A stretch of DNA of 64,000 nucleotides from Salinisphaera sp. (GTDB taxonomy: Bacteria; Pseudomonadota; Gammaproteobacteria; Nevskiales; Salinisphaeraceae), in contig NZ_PBYA01000012.1 in the NCBI RefSeq assembly GCF_002729955.1, forward strand, positions 62,001 to 126,000, given 5' to 3'. Numbering within the stretch: the first letter of the stretch is position 1; each line of letters starts with the position of its first letter. Made by a program: the position numbers and the translations under genes. This document shows, piece by piece, positions 25,762-33,557 of the stretch. A model generated the notes under the pieces. It did not search any database and was not told where the DNA came from. It was given only the letters and a program-made list of their open reading frames with translations.

Positions 25762-26457
25762 TCAGCCGCATTTGGAGTCGCCGCAGTTCAGACAGGTCAG
25801 GCAACCGTCCATCATCACCAGCGCCTTGGTGTGGCATTTGCCGCATAGCTGGGCGTTGTCAGGAAAGTTGGCGGTGCTGTCGTCGCAGTCTGCGGCCGCC
25901 TGTTTTTGCGGTTGCCGGGCATCGATCTCCGCCCGTTTGGCCGCAATGAAGGCTTTCTGGTGCTCGTCGAGCGGCTCGGCCTCGAGCATGCCGATATGCT
26001 GGAGGTGCTGTTCGAGAATATCGCCGATCTCGGCGACCAGCGACGGCATGAACTTGCCGCCTTTCTTGAAATAGCCGCCGCGCGGGTCGAACACGCTCTT
26101 GAGCTCTTCGACCAGGAACGTGCAGTCGCCGCCCTTGCGAAACACCGCCGAGACGATACGCGTGAGGGCGACGATCCACTGGAAATGATCCATGTTCTTC
26201 GAGTTGATGAACATCTCGAAGGGGCGACGGCTTTCGTGCTCGGTACCGGCATTGAGCACCACGTCGTTGATGGTGACGTACAGGGCGTGGTCCGACAGCG
26301 GTGTTTTTACCTTGTAGCTCTTGCCTTCGAGCCGGTCCGGGCGCTGCAGCTGCTCATGCATGTGCTCGATTTCGGGCGCGGCGGGCGCCTGGGCCGCGTT
26401 GTCTTCGGCGCGTGCGACTTTGTAGTCGACAATCTTGCGATCGATCTTGATGGCCAT
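25762..26457 (-). CDS. nrdJb: NrdJb, C-terminal subunit of the class II ribonucleotide reductase
   Basis: A 231-residue protein. VVLNAGTEHESRRPFEMFINSKNMDHFQWIVALTRI is the TSCPD-like segment found at the end of B12-dependent ribonucleotide reductases. A Cys-rich zinc-ribbon tail (LCGKCHTKALVMMDGCLTCLNCGDSKCG at 205-231) is expected to deliver electrons to the catalytic subunit. In Pseudomonas the same function is split into NrdJa and NrdJb. The 29-base gap behind nrdJa and same strand make one operon. Confidence 0.9.
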   Translation of the reverse strand: MAIKIDRKIVDYKVARAEDNAAQAPAAPEIEHMHEQLQRPDRLEGKSYKVKTPLSDHALYVTINDVVLNAGTEHESRRPFEMFINSKNMDHFQWIVALTRIVSAVFRKGGDCTFLVEELKSVFDPRGGYFKKGGKFMPSLVAEIGDILEQHLQHIGMLEAEPLDEHQKAFIAAKRAEIDARQPQKQAAADCDDSTANFPDNAQLCGKCHTKALVMMDGCLTCLNCGDSKCG

Positions 26458-26486
26458 GATCTGGTTCCCTCTTGTAGTGCGCCGGC

Positions 26487-28640
26487 TCAGAAGCGGCCGT
26501 AGTAGCCTTCTTTCAGGGCATCGAACAGGTTGGCGGCGGTATGGGTTTCGCCGTCGTACTCGATCTCATCGCCACCCTGGGCCTCGACCACCGAGCCATC
26601 TTCGAGCACGAAGCGATAGGTGGTGTTGGCCAGATCGCTTTCCTTGACCAGCACGCCCTGGAAGGCCTCCGGATTGAAGCGGAAGGTCGTGCAGCCCTTG
26701 AGGCCCTGCTGGTGGGCGTAGCGGTAGATGTCCTTGAAATCCTCGTAGGGATAGTCCGTGGGCACGTTGGCTGTTTTCGAAATGCTCGAATCGATCCATT
26801 TCTGGGCCGCCGCCTGGACGTCCACATGCTGTTTGGGCGTGATTTCGTCCGCGGTGATGAAATAGTCGGGCAGGTTGCGCGTGGCGGCGTCCGTGCTCGG
26901 CCGTGCGTCCGGGTCCACCATATGCCGATAGGCCAGCAGTTCCATCGAAAAGACGTCGACCTTTTCCTTGGACTTGCGGCCTTCGCGGATGATGTTGCGG
27001 AAATAGTGGTGGGCAAAGCTCGGTTCGATGCCGTTGCTGGCGTTGTTGGCCAGCGACAGCGAGATGGTGCCGGTGGGCGCGATCGAGCTGTGGTGGGTAA
27101 AGCGCGCGCCCTGTTCGGCGAGCTTTTCCACCAGGGCCGGGTCTTCGCCGGCGATCTTCTGCATGTAGCGGCTGTATTTCGCATGCAGCACCCGGGCCTT
27201 GATCGTGTCGCCCGCGCTGTAGCCGTCGGCCGCCATTTCCGGACGCCGCTTGAGCATGGCGTCGGTGACCGTGAAGTCTTCGTCCATGATCGGGGCGGGG
27301 CCTTTTTCCTCGGCCAGCGCCAGGCCGCTGCGCCAGCCCTGCAGGGCCATCTCCCGGGCCACCCGTTCGGTGAACTCGAGCGAATCCGGCGCGCCGTATT
27401 TCATACGCAGCATGGTCAGCGTCGAACCCAGCCCGAGAAAGCCCATGCCGTGGCGGCGCTTGCGCTGGATTTCTTCGCGCTGGCGCTCCAGCGGCAGGCC
27501 GTTGATCTCGACCACGTTGTCGAGCATGCGGGTGAACACGTCGACCACCTGGGCGTACTCTTCCCAGTCGAAACGGGCGTTGTCGCTAAACGGCTCGCGC
27601 ACGAAGCGGGTCAGGTCGATCGAGCCCAGCAGGCAGGCGCCGTAGGGCGGCAGCGGCTGTTCGCCACAGGGGTTGGTCGCCCGGATTTCCTCGCAGAACC
27701 AGTTGTTGTTCAGCTCGTTCACGCGGTCGATGAGAATGAAGCCCGGCTCTGCGTAGTCGTAGGTCGAGCCCATGATCATGTCCCACACGCGCCGTGCCTT
27801 GACCGTGCGATAGATCCGACAGGCCACCAGGCCATCCTCGCGGCTGACGTAGTTCTCGCCGAGCGGCCATTCGCGCCAGATGACCTGGGCCGGATCTTCG
27901 AGGTCGACTTCGCCGCTGGTCACCTCCTCGGCAAGTACCGGGAAGCCCAGCGGCCAGTCGGCATCGGTTTCCACGGCCTGCATGAACTCGTCGGTAATCA
28001 GCAGCGAGAGGTTGAACTGGCGCAGCCGTCCGGATTCACGCTTGGCACGAATGAAGTCGAGCACATCGGGGTGGCCGACGTCGAAGGTGGCCATCTGCGC
28101 GCCCCGGCGACCGCCGGCCGAGGACACCGTGAAGCACATGCGGTCGTAGATGTCCATGAACGACAACGGCCCGGAGGTATAGGCGCCCGCACCGGACACA
28201 TAGGCGCCCTTGGGCCGCAGCGTGGAAAACTCGTAGCCAATGCCACAGCCGGCCTTGAGCGTGAGCCCGGCTTCATGAACCTTGCCGAGGATCGCGTCCA
28301 TGGAGTCTTCCACGGTGCCCGATACCGTGCAGTTGATCGTCGACGTGGCGGGCTTGTGCTCCCAGGCGCCGGCGTTGGAAATGATGCGCCCGGCCGGAAT
28401 CGCGCCATGGCGCAACGCCCAGAGGAACTTCTCGTACCAGGCCTGCTGTTTTTCGGGCGTGGTTTCCACATCCGCCAGGGCCCGGGCGACACGCTGACGG
28501 GTGGCATCCACATCCGCGTCCAGCGGTCGGCCATCCTTGGACTTCAAGCGATACTTGCCGTCCCAGATATCCAGAGAGGCCGCCTGCAGCGGAAGTTCGG
28601 CGTCAACGCTGGACGAGCGGGCGAGGGCGATGGATGTCAT
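26487..28640 (-). CDS. nrdJa: NrdJa, catalytic subunit of the B12-dependent class II ribonucleotide reductase
   Basis: A 717-residue protein that reduces ribonucleoside diphosphates to deoxy forms using adenosylcobalamin to make the radical, so it works with or without oxygen. STINCTVSGTVEDSM carries the first redox Cys, ATNPCGEQPLPPYGACLLG the active-site Cys and Glu loop, and RRHGMGFLGLGSTL and ANNASNGIEPSFAHHYFRN the core barrel. Its C-terminal redox module is a separate gene (nrdJb). The promoter has two NrdR-like boxes and an FNR/Dnr-like box, fitting expression in low oxygen and NO. Confidence 0.94.
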   Translation of the reverse strand: MTSIALARSSSVDAELPLQAASLDIWDGKYRLKSKDGRPLDADVDATRQRVARALADVETTPEKQQAWYEKFLWALRHGAIPAGRIISNAGAWEHKPATSTINCTVSGTVEDSMDAILGKVHEAGLTLKAGCGIGYEFSTLRPKGAYVSGAGAYTSGPLSFMDIYDRMCFTVSSAGGRRGAQMATFDVGHPDVLDFIRAKRESGRLRQFNLSLLITDEFMQAVETDADWPLGFPVLAEEVTSGEVDLEDPAQVIWREWPLGENYVSREDGLVACRIYRTVKARRVWDMIMGSTYDYAEPGFILIDRVNELNNNWFCEEIRATNPCGEQPLPPYGACLLGSIDLTRFVREPFSDNARFDWEEYAQVVDVFTRMLDNVVEINGLPLERQREEIQRKRRHGMGFLGLGSTLTMLRMKYGAPDSLEFTERVAREMALQGWRSGLALAEEKGPAPIMDEDFTVTDAMLKRRPEMAADGYSAGDTIKARVLHAKYSRYMQKIAGEDPALVEKLAEQGARFTHHSSIAPTGTISLSLANNASNGIEPSFAHHYFRNIIREGRKSKEKVDVFSMELLAYRHMVDPDARPSTDAATRNLPDYFITADEITPKQHVDVQAAAQKWIDSSISKTANVPTDYPYEDFKDIYRYAHQQGLKGCTTFRFNPEAFQGVLVKESDLANTTYRFVLEDGSVVEAQGGDEIEYDGETHTAANLFDALKEGYYGRF

Positions 28641-28690
28641 ACCGTGTTCCTGGGCGGCAGTAGTCGGGGAGGCGGGATACTATCTCAAAA

Positions 28691-28706
28691 CCACGTCATA
28701 TAGTGT
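28691..28706. promoter_or_regulatory. NrdR-like box 1 of the nrdJ promoter
   Basis: On the minus strand it reads ACACTATATGACGTGG, 12 of 16 matches to the NrdR consensus ACACWATATATWGTGT. It lies 51-66 bases upstream of the nrdJa ATG. It is paired with a second box 31 bases away centre to centre, the spacing known for NrdR sites. Confidence 0.6.
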
Positions 28707-28707
28707 A

Positions 28708-28721
28708 TTGATTTGCGTCAA
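28708..28721. promoter_or_regulatory. FNR/Anr/Dnr-type box of the nrdJ promoter
   Basis: TTGATTTGCGTCAA matches the consensus TTGAT-N4-ATCAA at 9 of 10 fixed positions. Its centre lies 74 bases upstream of the nrdJa ATG; placed at -41.5 it would put the transcription start near 28673, with an AT-rich -10 region on the way. It occupies the gap between the two NrdR-like boxes almost exactly. Confidence 0.72.
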
Positions 28722-28737
28722 TCGCTATATCTTGGGG
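28722..28737. promoter_or_regulatory. NrdR-like box 2 of the nrdJ promoter
   Basis: On the minus strand it reads CCCCAAGATATAGCGA, 11 of 16 matches to the NrdR consensus. It is separated by 15 bases from box 1, as NrdR pairs usually are. Alone the match is weak; the pairing and spacing give it weight. Confidence 0.5.
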
Positions 28738-28859
28738 TTAGCCTTTGCGGCCTATTCCAGGACACGCGCTGTATTCGCGCGCTTGTACGGTGGGCGTGAG
28801 GACGGTTTTTCGTCCGGTCCGGCTCCGGTTGCAACAGTCTCGGCAGCGCGCGAGCGTCC

Positions 28860-29321
28860 CTAAAGCCCGTGGCTGCCGGCGACCGCGCCCCCCACGATAA
28901 TGACCCCGGCGAGCAGCAGCAGCGCATGCAGCCGGTGGAAATATCCCCAGGCGCGCCGTGGGTCGTCGCCGCGCCCCAGCAGCCGTTCGAAAACGCCCAG
29001 TGGTTCGGCCACGAACAGGGCCAGGGCAAAGACCAGCCAGTAGGCGATCATGGCCTGCAGCCACCAGAAGCGGGGTATCGTCAGCCACGCCCAGGCGTGG
29101 AGCGCGTACAGCAGATAGGCGCCGGACAAGCCGGTGAGCACGACCGCCAGGCGCGCCTGGCGCGAAAAGCGGTGTTCGATCGCGCTGAACAGGCGCCGCG
29201 GATCGTCATCGAGCCCGTGGCGCAGCGCCGGCAGAAATACGAGCGTGACGAATGCCAGCCCGCCGATCCACCAGACCACCGCGAGCACGTGCACGGCAAG
29301 CGCGAAGCCGGGCAGCGTCAT
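28860..29321 (-). CDS. CopD-like four-helix membrane protein
   Basis: A 153-residue membrane protein with four helices: ALAVHVLAVVWWIGGLAFVTLV, a second near LAVVLTGLSGAYLLYAL, a third FWWLQAMIAYWLVFALAL and a fourth LHALLLLAGVIIVGGAVAG. Conserved His residues fall in the first (H10) and fourth helices (FHRLHALL), as in the CopD/DUF family thought to bind heme or copper. The ATG at 29321 has a GAAGAGG ribosome-binding site. Its place between nrdJ and a Dnr-like regulator fits a role near nitrogen-oxide respiration, but that is inference. Confidence 0.78.
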   Translation of the reverse strand: MTLPGFALAVHVLAVVWWIGGLAFVTLVFLPALRHGLDDDPRRLFSAIEHRFSRQARLAVVLTGLSGAYLLYALHAWAWLTIPRFWWLQAMIAYWLVFALALFVAEPLGVFERLLGRGDDPRRAWGYFHRLHALLLLAGVIIVGGAVAGSHGL

Positions 29322-29539
29322 CGATGCCTCTTCGTAAGCTCGACCGACGGGCGCGCTCGGCCGGCCGCGCCGGCGCCGAGCGCTGCAGGGATCGGCGCTA
29401 TAATGCGAATGTCGATGATGGACAGTCTGGCCAGGTTCATGGCGATATCGCAGCGCTTTCTCGGGCAGAGTAGACCTGTTGCCGCGATGGGCCAGCCGCC
29501 GCGGCGCCCGCAATATAGCGACCTGCGCCCTGTGCGCCA

Positions 29540-29553
29540 TTGATCGGCATCAA
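29540..29553. promoter_or_regulatory. Perfect FNR/Dnr box upstream of the dnr-like gene
   Basis: TTGATCGGCATCAA matches the TTGAT-N4-ATCAA consensus without mismatch. Its centre is 55 bases before the ATG at 29602, a normal place for a class II activation site with a short leader. Autoregulation, or control by an Anr-like protein, is the likely meaning. It could also serve the divergent CopD-like gene 219 bases away. Confidence 0.8.
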
Positions 29554-29601
29554 GCACGCGGCGTGCCCGGAGCATGCCCGTTGATCGACCGAGGAGCATC
29601 G

Positions 29602-30291
29602 ATGACCCGTCCCGATGATCGTCTGCTTGCACAGCTGCGCAAGCACTATTTGTTCGCCGACCTCAGCGATGCGCAGATGGCGGAACTGCGCCCGCATCTC
29701 GACGTACGGGCGTTCGATGCCGGCGAAACGCTGTTCGACCAGGGCGACGAGGCGGCCTCGTTTTTCATGCTCCATCGAGGCACGATCAAACTGTTTCGCG
29801 TATCGGCCGGCGGGCAAGAAAAGATCATGCGGTTGATTCAGGCCGGCCAGAGCTTTGCCGAGAGCGTGATGTTCATGGGCGAGCCGCGCTATCCGGTCAA
29901 TGCACAGGGCCTGAAGGGCGGCCAGCTGGTTTCGATATCGGCATCGGCCTATTTGCGCGTCATGCAGGCGTCTTTCGCGAGTTGCCGCACCGTGATGGCA
30001 CGCATGACCGAGCGCATCCAGTCGCACTGGGACGAAATCGAAGCCCTGACACTGCAGAACACGCAGTACCGAATCGTGCATTACCTGCTTGGCCTGGTGC
30101 CCACGAACGAGGCCGCCAGCGCGGATCTGAGCCTGCCCACGCGCAAGGGCGTGATCGCCAGCCATCTGGGCGTCACACCCGAAACGTTTTCCCGCGTGCT
30201 GCGTCTGCTCCAGGAAGATGACGTCATCCGGATGCAGGGCGCACAGGTGCATATTCCGAACGTTGCCGCGCTTCGGCGTTATTCTGCCTAG
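29602..30291 (+). CDS. dnr: Dnr-like Crp/Fnr-family regulator
   Basis: A 229-residue regulator. The N-terminal cyclic-nucleotide-fold sensor (LFDQGDEAASFFMLHRGTIKLF, then GQEKIMRLIQAGQSFAESVMFMG) is close to Pseudomonas Dnr, and the C-terminal HTH recognition helix is VTPETFSRVLRLLQ. It lacks the N-terminal Fe-S Cys cluster of Fnr/Anr, so it should be a heme-type NO sensor like Dnr rather than an oxygen sensor. The ATG at 29602 follows GAGGAG. It sits between nrdJ and the hmp operon and probably activates genes with TTGAT-N4-ATCAA boxes. Confidence 0.85.
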   Translation: MTRPDDRLLAQLRKHYLFADLSDAQMAELRPHLDVRAFDAGETLFDQGDEAASFFMLHRGTIKLFRVSAGGQEKIMRLIQAGQSFAESVMFMGEPRYPVNAQGLKGGQLVSISASAYLRVMQASFASCRTVMARMTERIQSHWDEIEALTLQNTQYRIVHYLLGLVPTNEAASADLSLPTRKGVIASHLGVTPETFSRVLRLLQEDDVIRMQGAQVHIPNVAALRRYSA

Positions 30292-30611
30292 TCGCGATCG
30301 TCGCGTACTTCGATCACGCCATCCACGACCCGCAGCGCAAAGCTGTGAATATCTTCGTAGGCCGGCGGCGCCATCACGCGGCCGGTACGGATATCAAAGC
30401 GTGCGCCGTGGCGCGGGCAGACCGCGCAGCCGTCGTCCACCCAGCCGTCGGCCAGTTCGCCGTCGTCGTGGCTGCAGCGATCCTCGATGGCGAAATACTC
30501 GCCACCGAGGTTGTAGACGGCGATCGGTTCGTCGTCGATATCGCAGCGCAGGCACTGCTGGTCGGCGATGTCGCCCACGCGGCCGACCGCGATCCACTCA
30601 CCGGAACTCAT
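30288..30611 (-). CDS. Rieske-type ferredoxin
   Basis: A 107-residue small Rieske protein. The 2Fe-2S ligands are in CSH and CPRH, found in AIEDRCSHDDGELADGW and CAVCPRHGARFD. These proteins shuttle single electrons. It begins 17 bases after the stop of hmp on the same strand, so the two are likely one operon. It overlaps the end of the convergent dnr-like gene by four bases (30288-30291). Whether it supplies electrons to an NO- or nitrite-handling enzyme is not shown by sequence. Confidence 0.88.
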   Translation of the reverse strand: MSSGEWIAVGRVGDIADQQCLRCDIDDEPIAVYNLGGEYFAIEDRCSHDDGELADGWVDDGCAVCPRHGARFDIRTGRVMAPPAYEDIHSFALRVVDGVIEVRDDRD

Positions 30612-30627
30612 TCGTGCACCCCGGCGG

Positions 30628-31854
30628 TCATGCGGCTTCCAGCGAGTCGGCCGGGCCGAAGAACTCGTAATGCATGTGCTCGGCGGCGACGCCGCGTGCG
30701 TCGAGCAGGCGGCATACATGAGCGAGCATGGGGTTCGGCCCGCAGAAGTAATAGTCGGCGGGCGTCTCACCGATCACCGCATTCAGCAGGGCATCGTCGA
30801 TGAATCCCCGGCTTGCCTGCGCCGCTTCGGGCGCGGCCTGCGGCTTCTCCTCGCTATAGCGGATATGCAGCTCGAAGTTCGGGTGGAGGCGGGCCAGTTC
30901 GGCCAGTTCGTCGGCGAACGGACGCAGCGCTTCGTTGCGTACGGCCTGAATCAGGATCACGCGACGCTCCGGCTCGGCGGCCAGGGCGGCGTGCAGCATC
31001 GACAGCAGCGGGGTAATACCCACGCCACCGGCCATCAGCACCAGCGGGCGGCCTGCCTGCGCGCTCGGCGCCAGGGTGAACTCGCCGCAGGGCGGGCTCA
31101 GACGCACGCGGTCGCCCACCGCGAGTTCGTCGTGGGCATAGTGCGAGAACACGCCGGCCGGCGCGTCGTCGCTCGACGCCAGTTCGCGTTTGACGCTAAT
31201 CCGGTAATACGGCGTGCCGGGTGCGTTCGACAGGCTGTAGTTGCGCAGCGCCGTGGCACCGTTCGGCAGGGTCGTATGCACGGCCACGTACTGGCCGGGT
31301 CGGTGCGCGGCCAGCGGCGCGCCGTCTTCCGGCTCCAGATAAAGCGATACGATGTTGTCCGAGACGGCCTCGCGCCGTGCGACCACGAACGGCTTCAAAC
31401 CGGTCCAGCCATAGCGCTGCTGCTTGGCATCGTAAAGCGCGTGTTCGCGGGCGATGAAGATATCGGCCAGCTCGGCATACGCCGCCGCCCAGGCATCGAT
31501 CACCTCGGGGGTTGCCGCATCACCCATCACCGCCTTGATGCTTTCCAGCAGGTTCTTGCCTACCACGGGATAGTGTTCCGGGAGAATGCCGAGCGAGACG
31601 TGCTTGTTGGCGATCAGCTCAACCGCGTCGGCAAGTGCAGCCGGGTTGTCGACGTACTGCGCATAGGCGCAGACCGCCGACGCCAGGGCACGCTGTTGGC
31701 GGCCGGATTGCTGGTGGGCGGGATTGAAGTAAGGCTTCACTTCGGGATTGTTCTTGAACATGCGGGCATACATGTCGCGCGCCAGCGTCTCGCCGCAGGC
31801 CTCGAGGGCAGGGGCCGTGGCCTTGATCGTTGCGGTCTGTCGTTCGCTGAGCAT
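30628..31854 (-). CDS. hmp: Flavohemoprotein (nitric oxide dioxygenase) Hmp
   Basis: A 408-residue, three-domain protein that oxidises NO to nitrate using O2 and NAD(P)H. The globin part has every key residue in place by count: Tyr29, Gln53, the heme ligand His85 in NKHVSLGI, and Tyr95 and Glu137. The FAD part has RNYSLSN, and the NAD part has VLMAGGVGITPLLSML and YYFCGPNPML. A strong AGGAGG ribosome-binding site precedes the ATG. Its 74-base divergent promoter is shared with nsrR and contains an NsrR-like palindrome, fitting NO-induced derepression. Confidence 0.96.
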   Translation of the reverse strand: MLSERQTATIKATAPALEACGETLARDMYARMFKNNPEVKPYFNPAHQQSGRQQRALASAVCAYAQYVDNPAALADAVELIANKHVSLGILPEHYPVVGKNLLESIKAVMGDAATPEVIDAWAAAYAELADIFIAREHALYDAKQQRYGWTGLKPFVVARREAVSDNIVSLYLEPEDGAPLAAHRPGQYVAVHTTLPNGATALRNYSLSNAPGTPYYRISVKRELASSDDAPAGVFSHYAHDELAVGDRVRLSPPCGEFTLAPSAQAGRPLVLMAGGVGITPLLSMLHAALAAEPERRVILIQAVRNEALRPFADELAELARLHPNFELHIRYSEEKPQAAPEAAQASRGFIDDALLNAVIGETPADYYFCGPNPMLAHVCRLLDARGVAAEHMHYEFFGPADSLEAA

Positions 31855-31891
31855 GTCTGCCTCCTAAAGTGGCATCTGATTTACCTGTTTA

Positions 31892-31916
31892 AAATAAGTA
31901 TATAGTTTACCTATTT
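31892..31916. promoter_or_regulatory. NsrR-like operator between hmp and nsrR
   Basis: An imperfect 25-base palindrome starts with AAATAAG and ends with CCTATTT. A direct repeat TTTACCTRTTT also occurs at 31880-31890 and 31906-31916. The site is 12 bases before the nsrR ATG and 38 bases before the hmp ATG, so bound repressor would block both promoters. Sensitivity to NO is inferred from the neighbouring gene. Confidence 0.7.
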
Positions 31917-31928
31917 GGGGTCAAGCGC

Positions 31929-32360
31929 ATGCAGCTCACCACGCATACCGACTACGCGCTGCGTCTGCTCATCTTCGTGGCCGTGCGCCGGGACGAATCG
32001 CCGGCGCGGGTACAGGATGCGGCCGCGCGCTACGGCATCTCGGCCAACCATGTGGCCAAGGTGGCCCAGACGCTCGTTCAGTTGGGTTATCTGGACAGTT
32101 TTCGCGGGCGCGGCGGCGGGGTCGCGCTGGCGTTGCCGGCGGAATCGATCAATATCGGCGCGCTCGTGCGCCAGACCGAGAATCTGCGTCTGCTCGAATG
32201 CTTCGGCCCGCATTCGACCTGCCCGATCGATCCGGCCTGTACCCTCAAGCGCGCGCTCGCCGAGGCCCAGCGGGCGTTCCTAGAAGTGCTCGACGGCTAT
32301 CATCTGAACGATCTGGTCGTCAACGGCGACACGCTGCACAGGCTGCTGGGCCGCCCCTGA
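31929..32360 (+). CDS. nsrR: NsrR, NO-sensing Rrf2-family repressor
   Basis: A 143-residue Rrf2 regulator with an N-terminal winged helix (TDYALRLLIFVAVRR, SANHVAKVAQTLVQLGYLDS, GRGGGVALA). Three Cys residues, Cys91, Cys98 and Cys104 in LECFGPHSTCPIDPACTL, match the known Fe-S ligands of NsrR (91, 96 and 102 in E. coli) within small loop changes. The cluster reacts with NO and releases DNA. It is divergent from hmp and its own operator overlaps both promoters. Confidence 0.93.
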   Translation: MQLTTHTDYALRLLIFVAVRRDESPARVQDAAARYGISANHVAKVAQTLVQLGYLDSFRGRGGGVALALPAESINIGALVRQTENLRLLECFGPHSTCPIDPACTLKRALAEAQRAFLEVLDGYHLNDLVVNGDTLHRLLGRP

Positions 32361-32482
32361 CGGGCAAGCGCGGCCACGCGTCACGGCGAAGCCCAAGATC
32401 CGCAGCGGCCAGAACGGCCGGGTCGGCTAGCCCGGCATGGACAGGGCTGGCAAGGTGGCGCTTTATTCCCGAGGAGTGACCC

Positions 32483-32686
32483 ATGGCCCGTCCCGATCAC
32501 GCGAGCGCGGCAGAGATTCAGACCTACCTGAGCGGCATGCAATACCCCGCCAGCAAGCAGCAGCTCGCCGAGCATGCAGAACAGCAGGGGGCCACCCTGG
32601 GCGTACGCACCGTGATCGATGCGCTGCCCGACGACGAATACAGCGATGCGGCGGCCGTGAGCCGTGCGGTGGGCGCCGTCGAATAG
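32483..32686 (+). CDS. DUF2795 small protein
   Basis: A 67-residue protein with the DUF2795 pattern: YLSGMQYPASKQQLAEHAEQQGA and VIDALPDDEYSDAAAVSRAVG. The family is small, soluble and predicted to be helical, of unknown role, often seen in stress-related contexts. A GAGGAG ribosome-binding site precedes the ATG. It is followed by a strong hairpin at 32700-32752. Confidence 0.82.
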   Translation: MARPDHASAAEIQTYLSGMQYPASKQQLAEHAEQQGATLGVRTVIDALPDDEYSDAAAVSRAVGAVE

Positions 32687-32699
32687 GGCGTACACCTGT

Positions 32700-32752
32700 G
32701 ACCGAGCGCAGCCGATCGGCAACGCCAGGCGTTGTCGGCGTCGCGCTCGGTC
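32700..32752 (+). terminator. Long two-part hairpin after the DUF2795 gene
   Basis: GACCGAGCGC (32700-32709) pairs perfectly with GCGCTCGGTC (32743-32752). Inside it GGCAACGCC pairs with GGCGTTGTC with one mismatch. It starts 14 bases after the stop at 32686. There is no T-run; it may be a structured 3' end or a transcription-stalling element. Confidence 0.55.
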
Positions 32753-32873
32753 GCGGTTAACCGAAGGCGTTTTGGCGCTTGCCCGGCAACGAGGCCAGCC
32801 TATCGACCGGCGGGCGGGATTCGCTCATAATTCGGCCAATCGGGTCGCTGCCGGTGCAGCGCGGGTATTTATC

Positions 32874-33281
32874 ATGCATCCGTGTTTGAGCTGTGGCGCG
32901 TGTTGCGCGCATTTTCGTGTGGCGTTTCACTGGCTGGAAACCGAGCAGGCCGACGGCACCGGCGTGCCGACTGAACTTACCGAAACGCTCGACCCCCATC
33001 GCCTAGTGATGAAAGGCACCCGCAACGGCGCCGTGCGCTGTGTCGCGCTGGCTGCGGATATCGGCCAGCACGCCCGCTGTACGATTTATGACCAGCGCCC
33101 CAGCGTATGCCGGGACGTGGCCGCAAGCTGGGAGTTCGGCCAGCCCAGCCCGCAATGCGACCGGGCCCGTAGCGCGCATGGACTGGCGCCGCTTACCGAG
33201 CGTGATTGGGCGCATGTGCAGCCTGCGGTCGCTGCGAACGAGCCCGGCCTTCGGCCGCCAAACGCACCCGTGGCAGCCTAG
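32874..33281 (+). CDS. YkgJ-family cysteine-cluster protein
   Basis: A 135-residue protein of the YkgJ family (zinc- or iron-binding cysteine cluster). The cluster begins with CLSCGACCAHF, continues with GAVRCVAL and CTIYDQRPSVCRDV, and ends with a further Cys in SPQCDRAR. The role of this family is not settled; a metal-binding redox or chaperone role is likely. Its ATG at 32874 has no strong ribosome-binding site. Confidence 0.82.
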   Translation: MHPCLSCGACCAHFRVAFHWLETEQADGTGVPTELTETLDPHRLVMKGTRNGAVRCVALAADIGQHARCTIYDQRPSVCRDVAASWEFGQPSPQCDRARSAHGLAPLTERDWAHVQPAVAANEPGLRPPNAPVAA

Positions 33282-33557
33282 GCGCAACAGCCGGCTATCG
33301 GTCTACAGCGCGTTGCCATCGGCGGTTCGGGCAGCTGTCTTGTGCTCAGGCCACAGGCCCAGAAAACGCCCGGCATCCATGGCGAAGGTCCGATCCCTGG
33401 CTGCTGCGAGCCGACGCCGATTTGATGCGCGCTCGTGTTCGCGGCGCGCGGGCGTCACCATGGACGGCGTGTTAACGTTCCGAGTGCCCAGCGGCACTCG
33501 GCAACACAGCCGCTGCTGCCACGCCGCGCGCTTTGCAACTACCGAGAAACGCCCGTC

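Noticed and set aside
26541-28703. A 720-residue plus-strand open frame opposite nrdJa
   Set aside because: It mirrors the nrdJa gene base for base in the antisense direction, has no family motif and exists because GC-rich codon use leaves few stops.
28799-28814. Short hairpin GGACG/CGTCC downstream of the CopD-like gene
   Set aside because: Five-base stem and no T-run on the needed strand; too weak to call a terminator.
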